DNA from: Cylicocyclus nassatus
Lineage: Eukaryota > Nematoda > Chromadorea > Rhabditida > Strongylidae
Assembly: GCA_958299035.1 (NCBI GenBank)
Contig: CATQJL010000112.1
Location: forward strand, 44,846,941 to 44,910,940
DNA: 64,000 nt
Reading direction: 5' to 3'
Of the stretch, positions 24,200-36,200 are shown piece after piece. The position numbers and the translations under genes are program-made. The notes below the pieces were generated by a model. It was not told the DNA's origin. It made no database searches and was given only the letters and a program-made list of their open reading frames with translations. Position 1 is the stretch's first letter. Each line of letters begins with the position of its first letter.

Positions 24200-24704
24200 A
24201 GGCAGCGTCCACCCAGAATTTGGCCTCCTATGTTTTCGTCATTCTGGGGCCTTTCCCTGGCCCTGATTACAGTTCCGAACTTCATACTTAAAATATACAA
24301 AAAACCCGATTATTGGGAACCCAGTCTTAAGGGCGCGGACGAGTTTCGAATTGCTCGTCCCCGTCGGCAGGCCACCGGGAAGGAGCTGCAACTGCATGGG
24401 TGCAGTTGCATTACAGTGTGCAGTGTGCAGCTTCTGCTCACTACCTTGTCAATACGTGTCGGGAGGCACGTATTGACAAGGTAGTGAGCAGAGTCATATA
24501 TAAGGGGTAAGGATAAGGGGCCTGAAAGTCCCTGGCTGGGCAGAGTCTGATATCAGACTCCGCCCAGCCAGGGACTTTCAGGCCCCTTATCTCCATTCAG
24601 AGACAACATTAGAAGACCGGACCAACGCAGATGCCCCTTTTCTGGGGCCTACATTCAGGATCGACACTAATCGGAGGAGGTTATGTTTAGCCTGGACACT
24701 GCCT
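24200..24704. mobile_element. PIF/Harbinger-like MITE containing two near-perfect hairpins
   Basis: Ends aggcagcgtcca and, read back, aggcagtgtcca, flanked by TTA on both sides (24197-24199, 24705-24707); a TWA target is typical of PIF/Harbinger. Inside are a 26-bp perfect stem with an 8-base loop (24433-24458 with 24467-24492) and a 78-bp palindrome (24513-24590, 39-bp arms, one mismatch, no loop). The same end motif recurs at 33708-34062. Confidence 0.65.
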
Positions 24705-27197
24705 TTAAGTATAGTAGTGCAAAAGGCTACCTCTCACCCTCTGCAAGTCACACACCGGTTCCGGCAAGACTTAAACTATAGGCATTTCCTACTGTCTGTC
24801 ATATGTTCCTCTAAATCTCTTCTCTTTGACTATGCTGCACCTATTGCTCATAACACGGTATTCCTCATCCGTGATATGATTTCTAACCTCGAGTCATTTG
24901 TAACTTAATATGTGAGATTGCACACTAAACCCTATTGGTGACGGCACTCATACTAGTAACTTTTCATTAAATCATTTTCTAGCCTAAATGTAGAAATGTG
25001 TTCTAATGACTATCATATAATCAACTTGAACAGAAGAAACAAGAAAAAAAGGAGAAATCGCTGAAAAAGAGGAGGTTCTAGTTTTACAGTTCGTCAGTTA
25101 GCGTGTATAGGGTTCAATACGCATAAGTTACAAATGACTCGGCGATACTTACCTGCAAAAGTACTCTGCCGATGTAGTTTGACCATGCATTTCAATTGTG
25201 CAGTCTAAAGCTTTCTGCTACTTGGCCTGACTTGGGACATATTGAAATGCACCAAAGTCCTGTTCATGTAAGGACCAAAACTTGGGACTTGAAGCACATG
25301 ATGCAAACATTACCAAAATGAATGAGAATGGCTGGCGGCTTTGCGCAGGCCCTGAGGAGCATCGACTAACTCCGTACAGTGCCTCCCAATCGGAGCGGCT
25401 GGCCTGATTAATTACTCGTAATCATTTTTGGCGCGTGGCTAACCGAGTAAGCCATGCTCACCGCTCTTGAGTAAGAAATAACCTAAGTGGTTATGTGTTT
25501 TCAACCCTAAAACCGAATGTATCTCTTCCACTCGGCCACATCGTCGACCTGTGACTTTCCGACTTTCAAGACAGTCCCATATCCACTAAAAACCACTGTA
25601 AGAGAGAAGTGGTTCAACATGTTTTCAATCCTAAAACCGAAGGTATCTCTTTCGCTACCGGTCTTCGGCCACATCGTCGACCTGTAGCTTTCCCTTTCAA
25701 GAGAGAGAGGGAGGGAAGGGGGGGAGTACTGTAGAACGCGATGATCCATATATCCGAGAGATCTGGATCTTGAACCTCGGAAATCACCGCAAGCCACCAC
25801 AATTATTTTGCTTCTTATATCCGAGGGATCTGAATCTTCAGTCTCCTATGCGTCTAAAGGCTGTGTAAGCAGTCACAAAAATCAAATTGAACAGAAGCGT
25901 TGCCGTATAGGCTGCGAAGGTATCCATATGTTGTATGGAAAAGTAATCCGGAGATTAATCCACCACAGTTATTTGCTTCAGGCAAATTAACGATAGGTTT
26001 GCAAAAACATGCAGATATCTTGGCCAGTTAACAACTTGATGATACTATGGAAAAAAATTCCAGAGTAACTCATTGAAGCACTGGATACGTATGTGATTCA
26101 TCAATACTTCCAAGTTAGAGTATGCTCTGAACTGCACTTCCAAAATTGAAAGCTAAAATGTTGTGTTGTGTGTAATACCAATTTAAGTGGACGATCAAGT
26201 GGGATCCTCGCTGTGCTACCTGAAATAATGGGAAAGCTCTCCATACGTGTGTGCAGCTGAAGGCTAAGCAAAAGTCTCACCTAAATCAGAGAAGAGCATA
26301 GCACAAAAAAATAAAGAAAACAAGTCAATGCTTCTGACCGTAATTCTACACATAGGATGGCCTAATCCCCACAACCGATGCTGGTTAACCACTATTATAT
26401 TAGATACTGATGGAGCCACTCGTGGATGGGTCAACAAAAAATTCAAAACATTAGAAAGGGATAGAGCTGCTTCCTTCTCTCCGGAGCGTTGGACAGCTCA
26501 GAAGAAAACTCGGAGAATTCAGTTGAACAAGTAGACACAGTCTTATACGGAATGTAGCACTAAATTCATTTAATGTGTAGTGAGGAATATAATGATTTCG
26601 ATGATTAAATAATGATTATTCAATATAATGATTCCGATAATTGAACACGCTTTTGTGGCTCGATTAGTATGACTGATGAAAGCGGTAGGACCGATCTTCT
26701 GCAGATTTCTCGCCTTTGAAGTAGTATTTCGATGTCCACATAGACCACCTTGCTCACTCCACCTTTCTCTACTCCGTAATTTTGAGAAAGGGTTTTTCAA
26801 GCACGGCAAAAGCAAAGCGACACTGCAATGTGACATACAACGAACACACAAAATGTCGATTTTTGCGCATTGCGCCTCTCTGCTGTAAAAAGTAAAATAT
26901 CGACGATTGTCATCTAGAAAAAGTGGTTTAGTGGAACCGCATGTTTGTTTACGCTGTACTTTTGCGGTTATCTATGTACTTTGTGGAAAGAATCGACTTT
27001 CTTGAACTTCATCACGCCTCCAGGGTAAAAATCAGCTGTCAGCAATTTCTGCACTATAGTAGTAATCCCTTTAGAATGCATCGTTGTTGGTTAAGAAGTT
27101 TTGCCGAGATTGCTAAATGAGCAATTCAAGATACTTTATCATGTTTTCCGTGCCATTCTTCTTGTGCTCCATACTTTTAACTCACTTCCACTTTTCA
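24705..27197. other. Region upstream of the tyrosinase gene
   Basis: No gene recognised. 25500-25575 and 25619-25695 are a tandem duplication of about 119 bases (ttttcaa-ccctaaaaccgaa..cacatcgtcgacctgt). 25743-25785 and 25815-25845 share tatccgagrgatctg. The promoter of the tyrosinase gene should lie at the right end, but no specific element could be picked out. Confidence 0.4.
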
Positions 27198-27203
27198 GGG
27201 AAA
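27191..27203 (+). promoter_or_regulatory. Candidate spliced-leader acceptor before tyrosinase ATG
   Basis: cttttcag at 27191-27198 ends five bases before the ATG at 27204. A consensus 3' splice site so close to a start codon is the usual sign of trans-splicing in nematodes. It also favours this ATG over the in-frame upstream ATG at 27117. Confidence 0.55.
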
Positions 27204-30200
27204 ATGGTCCTCTTCTGGCTTCTCGCAGTTTTTATTGCCGCAGAAGCGAAGCTCGAGGGTCCATGCGATGCTGCGCCCACTGCCGCTGTTAAGGCATTCT
27301 GCGTTCAGCTACACAAGTGGGATGAAGAAGCAAGAGTAGGTGTATCAGGTTTCCTACTTTCAAGAGCTCGGAAAATTAGGTGTCTCCTCACGCGCTAGAG
27401 AAGTTTTTTCGTTAGGAGAATAGAAGAGCTTTTTGATAACGGTAATGTCATGCAGCGATGGATGCGTGAAAATCATTTTTTTCGCCAATACGCTGCGGAG
27501 AACTGTGCCAGGCACATTATTGCGTCAAGAACCGGTCACCAGTAATGACCCTATGTTATGAATGTCTCACCTGCTAAAGCACGTACAAAGACCGTGATGA
27601 TTTCGGCCGCACGTGCGAAAGTTAGTGTAGTCTTAGTGAAACCAGCCTGAGAACAACTGAGTCAAAATCGAAATACAGTTGCGCGATGATACAGGGTTTC
27701 TGAAAATGTGCCTACCGTTTGAGCTAAATATCTCTCTTGCCCTGATGTCTCGCTCATCTTAAAGTAAGATTTCGTGGAGCTGGCTCTAACTTTTATGGTA
27801 TGAAGCAAAGCATCTATGACTCCGTGGTTGTAGGATTACTGTAGGAACTTCCAGCATAATAGAGTGTTGAGAATTAGCTACAATTTCGGAAAATCTCAAA
27901 ACACCGAAACTGTTGCGGTGGGGTTGGAGGCGCTGATTCTAGCAAATTAACTTTATTAAAATTGTCAAGCCGTAAATATGGTGTGATGAGATCAGCAACT
28001 TTGTTCACTTAGCAACAAGATTCTCAGCCCCTAAAAATATTTTCAGTCAAGGTTGCGCCCAATAAGCTTTCTTGAAATGTTCCTACCGCAAACCTACACT
28101 AATGAGGAGTAGTCCCCGATTACTCCACACTATCAGTCTAAGCTGCGCTTCACACTAAATGCTACTCTATAGAATTTCAGGTACTTTTGCTGTTTATCCG
28201 GACCCATTTTTTTCAAAACGTTTCCATGGAATACGTCTTTAATCTAGAAAACATTTCCCATAGATCCTACGAGGACTGTCATTTTGCCACGTGTCAAAAT
28301 AAATATCAACATGCTTAGGCTTAGTTCGACATGTCTTTAACAAAATTATTTGAGGTGCGTGAGCAATTTGAATGCCTCCAAAGCTAGCAGCTTTTTGTAA
28401 AAGCAAATCAATCCAAATTTTTTAATAGAACATCTTACTCGCTTTCAGCAGTGATTTGAAATTGTCACTTCTGAATTGTTTCCGCCATGAGAATGCCAAG
28501 AAAGACATAAATGATGGCTCAAAGTACCTGGCTGCCGATTGTTGCGCTGCTCAGATGATAGAACAAGAGCCAACCATTCTGTTTTGGGCAATTCTACTGT
28601 ATACAACGAATACAGGGCTTATTCTTATAATGTTAATGATCAATTTTGAAGCTGTTAAATAAAAATGAAGCCATTGTTGATTAAAACTCAAAATAACATT
28701 CGAAGGTGGGCTGGACAAAATGTTGATAAACTCTGTTCAACGTGTAGGCAACATGCCAATTTTTTGGCTCGTGGCAAGGAGTTGATAATCCTTCCTGTGA
28801 AGCAATGGCGGTCCCAGGATTTCGAGGGGGGGGGGGTGGGAGGAGGGCGTTAGACAGGGGTGCTTCTCAAAATTTTTGCGATTCCACGCCCCCAAAAAAA
28901 TTTTTTTGCAAGGCTAACTTGAATTTTTAAAAAAATTCTGAAAATTGTTTTAATTATTTACAAGAATAAACAAGTCACTCACACATTTTTATAACCTACG
29001 TAGGTAAATTTCAAAAATTTCGCGACCCATTCTCGGGGGCCCCCGAGAATGGCCTCTTTCCGCCACTGGTGTGAATGTTCTTTACGGAACCAGTAGTAGG
29101 TTCTGAGTTCTGTGCTTGGGTAACTGCGACCCCTGTGTCAACCGAATGGGCACGAGAGCGATAACTGGAGGAGAGAAAAGAGCACAAAAAATACGATGGG
29201 AAAAGTAGAATGTACGTTAAACTATGTCGTCTTGTACCACCGCCGTGCATATATACAAGCGAAGATATGAGTAAGAAAAATATCAGATATCAGTAAGAAA
29301 AATATGTAAGCATTTTCGAAGCCCATTCTCGAAGCACAAAGTGTAGCACATGGCCGAACAGGAACTATGTATACGTAATCTTTAGACGACTCTCAGTTTC
29401 GGTTTGAGAGTACGGCACTTCAGAAGCAGACCAAGCATATCTTTACTTTTGAATACCCCACCTGAATTTTAGGATTAAAAGGCCTTAGAATTCTTAGCAG
29501 TGTCGAATAGTTTTTCAGTTTCTGCAGAATTCCGAGTAGATAGGTAAGCTCATAAAATATCAGCCAATCACGGACTAAAGAGCTAGCGTGTCTTGCCCTT
29601 GGAGTTGCGATTGGTCAGTTGTATGGGAAGCTGTTCCTGCCTTTTGAGTTCAGCTTGGTTTGGCTGCATGCGCCTCACCTGCCCTGCACTATCATATGAG
29701 ACTACAAAGAATCAACGCGAGAGCCGTCAAGACTAGCACTAGGGTATGATGAGATACTGACAATGAGGGCCGCATGCATTAACATCCCCGCCGGGGAGGG
29801 GATCGCAGCTCAAAAGAAAGCTTTATATCATAAAGATGGATAGATGGATTTCACGCCATCTACCTGTCCGTAAGTACTAGGCTGTTTCAAAGTTCTGTCC
29901 GATTTTCAGTTGCCTTGTTTTGACGCAGCTTTTTTCTTAGGATTTTGCACTTATGGCAGTGCTATAAACTTCTTCTAGAAGCACTTTTCCTGCTCTTTGT
30001 AGCGCTCGCTGACTCTTGGCGAATCAGTCTCCCAGTGATAGAATTTGAAGCCCCGAAGCAGAGTTTCCAAAATGCAGTCATGCCCAAAAAAGTTTTCATG
30101 AAGAGGATTTCCGCAGTCCACAGTATTCGTAAAACTGAATATGTAATATTTTACAGTGGGTGAGGGTGCAATGGACTAACATAAGCACACTTTTTCTCCG

Positions 30201-33200
30201 GTGTAAAGAATGTCTTACTTTTTCAATATTTTTTCAAAGAAAAAAGACATACTCAGTTATTCAACAAGCGTCAACAATCTACATATAGCGACAGGTGATG
30301 CATTGAACACTGCATGTGTTAAAAAAGGGGGGGGGCAAGCGAGACTATCGGCCAATTGGATTTCTTCCTTTCCGACAGCAAGAAATAATCAAATATCAGA
30401 AAGTCGGCATTTCGCGCGCGGATGAGGGCTCTTACAATGAGTTTCTTTGATTTGCTCGTAAAAATTTCTAGGCAGCAAAGACAACTCAAATTCTGGCCCG
30501 TAGTAAACCCCCTCTCAGCCCAACTCTGCTGGGGGCGGGCCTACGTTGAACGTAGAGCGCCTCAGTCCGGCATCCGGTGAGCCATCGATCCGGATTCGGA
30601 TCGCTTTTCACACCCAAAAATCTTGTGCGTTCTCAAAAAATCAACACCCTTGAGTGGTGTGGTCGAGAGGCTGAGTGCATGGGTTTCAATGAGAATGTCC
30701 ATGGTTCAAAGCCGGCTAGTGGCAGATTTTTGCGCCAGCGCAGGACAATCTTTGATAGCGCCCGCTATCGAGAAAAATCGATGGCGACCGCTGTCAAAGA
30801 TATCGCCAAGCGAACGATGGATAAAACAAAACTACCACATTTTGGCAAGAAATTCATAGAAAACGAGAATTTTTGAACATAGAGCAAGCTGAAAAAAATC
30901 AAAAATCCTTGTTTCAAGCAGTTTTTGAAGGAAAAACGCAGTCAAGCTTTGAAAAAAAGAAGAAATCCAAAAAATCCTGTTTTCTCGTTTTTTCGCCGCA
31001 ATCAGCTGTTCATCGATCCTCTCCCATTTAGGCCGCCGAAAACGTGCAATTTTGGGAGTTTTGCACCGCAAGAATACGTGGGCTAGATTGTCCCGTAAGT
31101 TACTCACGAGCAACTTACGGGAAATTTGTCTGATCCTCCTCTTAAGCACACTATTTCTCTCGGGTCACCCTAAAATTCAACCTCGGATAAGTGGCGTTCT
31201 GGTGAACTGACTGTGACACTTGACCAGACAATCTTCTGACTGTTGAACTGACTATCCTAAAGCACGGGAAGGTGGGCGGGATTATTGTCACCCGAGGAAG
31301 TTCTTTTGAATGATTCATCTCAAGTCACCTGAGATGAATGGGGGTTTACTAGCGGCCTATCTTTAGCCGCAAAAAATCTCTGAAGTATAGGCTACATAAC
31401 ACATTGACGACCATGCAGATTTTTAGTTGTCTGCCTTCTGGGACCAAGGCCATTTACGGACCAGCCCACATTTTGCAGCTATAATCATGCATACTGCCAT
31501 CCACAGTACACCTACAGTAAATCTAAAAGGCTGACAAAAAAGGTAGAAGCCATCCATAGATTCCGTGCAAAAGAAAGCTTATAGAGTGAGTTCATCCCAG
31601 GATAGTAGTGATTTCAACAAAATACAAGCCTTGACAACATGGTGTGTCAAGCGGTCCCACGCGGTAGTCATTGCTTGACACACTATGTATGTCAAGCGGT
31701 TGTCAATGTGTTAATGATGGCAGCCAAATATGTCTGCCCATCTCCATATTGGAGCATTAGTAAGTCAAACTGGACGGTTATGAAGAAAACCTTGCAGAAT
31801 TGTGAGAATTTTCTTTTCTCTCTAGCTTGTCCTACAATGGCATATTGTACTCGTGATAGCCATAAACTCGCTCAGTCCAGTAAAGTTTAGTTTGTTCAAA
31901 ATTGTTGAATTTGAAAAAAGTTATGAGAGTTTATATCGAAAAATCGCAAATCGGACAGAACTTTTGAACAACCTAGTATTCCTACTATCCTTCACTACAA
32001 AGATATTGGACAGGAGCAAGAAGCTGTACAAGCCGCATTTTCCAGCTTTCTGTATGATCCCCTGATGATCCCTTGCGCCCGACCGTCCTCTCTTCAAAGT
32101 AATTTTCTTCCTTCGAAGTTGATGAAAACGTGCGAAAGTTTCGCTGATTATCAAACAGTTCTAAGCACGTTTCCGATAAGAACAAATGTTATATCGAAGT
32201 CATGATCGGCTATACAAGTCGAAGTTTGGGGTTCGTCGAAAGTTGATATCTCAATAACTCAATTGCCCTTATCAGGAACACGCTTAGCACTGTTAGATTA
32301 AATAATCAGTACAACTTTGGAATGTTTTTTTGACTATGAATATCATACCATTTGGTTGATCATGTCAAGTTATTTGTTTGATGAGTCATTTAGTAAACTG
32401 GTCATTTGTACATATTCTCAAGTCAAGTTTTGTTTCGCCTTTCGTAACGCATCATATCATTTATAATTATTTTCCCTTGAAACATATTCTGAGAGACAAG
32501 TTTATGAATCTGTGCTTGTGTAAGAAGAGCCCATATCGCCGTATGGGCATGCATCCAACTCAAGTTTCGCCCTCCCCTCAAGTGTACCAGTTCGCTGGAC
32601 CCTCATAATCGGCCCATATTCAAGCACTGCCGCTCCTGACCATATGGTTTGTGAGTGGACCTTATTTGTAACATAGTTCATATCCGAAGATTTGGGAATA
32701 AATGTATTCGGATCTTCGACACCAAACACTACATTATAGCCCCGCACGGCAGTATTTTAAGTTCGGTAAAGCCCACTGAAGCAAAGTAGCCCGATTTCTC
32801 CACATGCAGAAAGCAGCCCAATTTCTCCACGTGCACTAACAAAAAGCTGGAAACTGTTGCGGCTTGTGCAAGTCCTCTCTCCTATTCAACGTGTTTATAG
32901 CGAAGAGTAGTAGGAATAATTACGGATAGATGGACAACGTGAAGTCCGGATATCTGGAGCTTCAGGGTTCGAAGCTTTCCTCCAACAAGGAAAAGATACT
33001 AAATTAGTTCGCTTTTTCAGATGAGATACATATATTTGGAATCAGCTTGGAACGCTGATTCCAAATATGCTGTTCCTAGCTGCTTAGCTTTATTCTAAAG
33101 CGAGTTATGGTCTTTTTTCTATACAAAGTTTGCGTGCTCCTCGAGTTACGGATGCTACGGCGTCGGTCTAGGTGGTTTTGCGATTGTATAATGCTCCCTT

Positions 33201-36200
33201 TCAAGATCGAAAGAATTAATCTGATGCTAGCCTAACAATCTAGCACTTTTATCGAGCAGATTCTTATCTAACGCCGTCTTCTCACATTCAGAAGCTTGTT
33301 ATTTACTCACAACAGCAAGCCCATAACTCACTTCGGAATTACGCTATGCAGCTACGAATAGAATATTTGGAATTAGCGTTCAAAAATGATTCCAAATATA
33401 TGTGTCCCATCTCAAAAGGCGAATCTAAGTTAGTATCCTTCCCTCGTAAGCTGCGACCTTTTCAGCGGGGATATTAATGCGTGCGACCCTAAGTCCAAGG
33501 CATACTTCGCGCGATTCTGTTGAATCGTTGAGTCCACGCGATTTGGCGATTTGCCAGATGTCTGTAGACCAACCATTCGCAAGTTTCAAAGGCATAAGCG
33601 CGTAGCTCTCGTAAGTTGTTGCAAAAGCAGCAAGTCTAGCCCAAGCAAAGATCGCTTTCGACAAATTAAGAAGAGTTTCTGCAGTGCCAGATCGCGCAGC
33701 GACCTAAAGGCACCGTCCACCCCAAGTTGAACATCCTGAGCTTTTGGCAGCATATGTTAGTAGGGTCCCTTATCAAGCCAATGCCCAAGTCGCTGCGCAA
33801 AATGTCGCTTCGGAAGCGAGAAAATTGCTCCGGAATAACAAAGATGCACGAGGACCTCCAGAGGGCACCGCCCTCCCCATCTATGCCCGCCCAACCGAGC
33901 GCGTCCAGCCAATCACGGTTTCGAAAGCCGGCCTGCAAGTTCTCTGGAATAGGCAATGTTGGGTTTTTCGCGGATTTTCGACTTCACATTTGGAATCAGG
34001 GACAGAGAAGGCCCCGGAACGATCAAAACATGAAAGTTGAAAATGTGGTGGTACGGTGCTTTTAAATCGTGTGAAATACGCCTTAGGCCTACTGCATCAA
34101 TTATACCTTAGCGACAGTGGCGGTCCCAGGATTTCCGTTCGAGGGGGGGGGGGGCGCGGAAAAATTTTTGGGTGCTTCTTAAAATTTTTTCGGGCCCTAG
34201 ACCCCTAAAATCTAGAAAAAGGGGGCTTGGCTCAGCCACGCCCCGAAAAAAATTTTTTTTCAAGGCTAATTTGAATTTTTAAAAAATTTCAAAGATTATT
34301 TAAATTGTTTACAAAAATAAACAAGTCATTTGCACATTTTTATAACCCATGTAGGTAAGTTTCAAAAATTTCGTGACCCATTCTCGGGTGGGGGGGGGCC
34401 CTCGGTCCGCCACTGCTTACAGTAGCGATCCCAACAGCGACACTCGATTTGACAACTCGACAGATGTCTACGAATCCACCCGCGCGGTTTGAAAGCTTTC
34501 GTGTGTTGATGCAAGCATACCAGATCTTACTTACACAAATAGCGTATATGAAGAATAGTGAACAAGCGTAGCAATCCTAATCGCTGTGATCGGTATCGCC
34601 GCCTAATGTTATTTTTTTAACAGAAGACAGCAAGTAAGAAGAAAATAGCCCTGCCGCCAGGAGTCGCGGGAATTGGCAAAGCGGTAGCAGCAGAATTTGC
34701 TCCTATAGCAAGTAGCATTTATCAATGCATGGATCTTCAATGTCTTTGCACTTATCTGAGAGGTATGAATCAAATAAAAATAAAAATCATATCGGCTTCA
34801 CAAGTTCATTCAATTTTTTGATTGTAGGTACCGTAGCTCCCAATGGTCAGTGTTCGCTACCCAATGGGATGATGTTGGGAAAAGCAGTAAGGTGAATTTT
34901 GTTGCAAGTCGGTTAGAGTCTTTTCTATAGCGGAGTATTTTTCTATAGTACTCTCTTTCTAGAAAGGAATACCGTATGATGTCCGACGATGAACGACAAC
35001 GTTATCACGCCGCTGTAAGAACGCTAAAGCAAGTTCGTGAGATGTGCTCCATTCCCAATCATTTTTACAACTGAGCTATCACTTTCTCGCTGGCTAGTTT
35101 TTGTAGTGAAGGAAAGTTATTGCAAATTACAAGAATAGAGTAGCGCAAAACGAAAGCATTCTTCGGCTTAATAACCATGTTTTGTGAGCTCAAAAGAGCG
35201 GTTTACCAATTCTCGAAATCTTATTTCACTGCTGATCTCAGTACATATACATTTCCAGAATGGTGAATACGACAAACTCTCATATATTCACAAAGATTCA
35301 GTGAGGCATGGAGGAGCGCATTCAGGGCCTGCTTTCTTACCGTGGCATCGTGAGTTAACGAAAAGGTCAGAAATCGCATACGAAAAAGTTGTTGGTTAGC
35401 AAAATAAAAAAATGAGCAAGGAAGTGAAAACAACAAGAAAGTGAATAAAAATAAGTAGTTAAGTGAAATAGCCTGTGACGTTATAAATTTTCCGACGCCT
35501 TTCTTCTGCAGACTTGCCATAGGACTAACTTCATTTTATCTTACAAGGAAAGAATACTTGGTGACTCCGGCCATTTGGTATGTGATGTATATCAAATGTA
35601 TACCATAAGGTGCACCTTGAAACGCTGATACTAAATGTGTGCTCGAAATCTAAACGATCATATGAAGGCAGTTATGAACTTTTTTCGTAAAAAAAAGTTG
35701 CGTACTTTTAGGTAGTTGAAATCACCCAATTTCGTTTTACCGTTTGAAGTTAGTGAGGAAAATCTTGAGAGGTGTACGTTGTATTTATACCTATCTCAAT
35801 CATATTCAGCACTTGAAGAGGAAAGAAGAACTTATTAATGATTTTCACCCTCCGCATTAGGGCAATTCATTTGAAAAAATAATGATATCTCCACCTAGGT
35901 TCTCGTATCGCAGATATGGAAAACAGTATTCGAATCAACATAAAAAGGCGCATTTTTTGATATAAAAACCATTATGAATGACCGGGGTCACCAAGTATCC
36001 TTCTCTGTTTAGATGGGACAACAACCATCCTTCGTCACCGTAGGGCCGAGCAGCTCATTTGACTTGACGGGTTTTTCAGCTCTTCTTTCAACGAAAGTTC
36101 GCTCTCAGTGGCATAGAACCTTTCCGGTATTCCTTCAAGTACTCAATGAAGAATCTCAATACACAAAGAAGTCATTAATTCTTCGTATTTGCAAACTACA

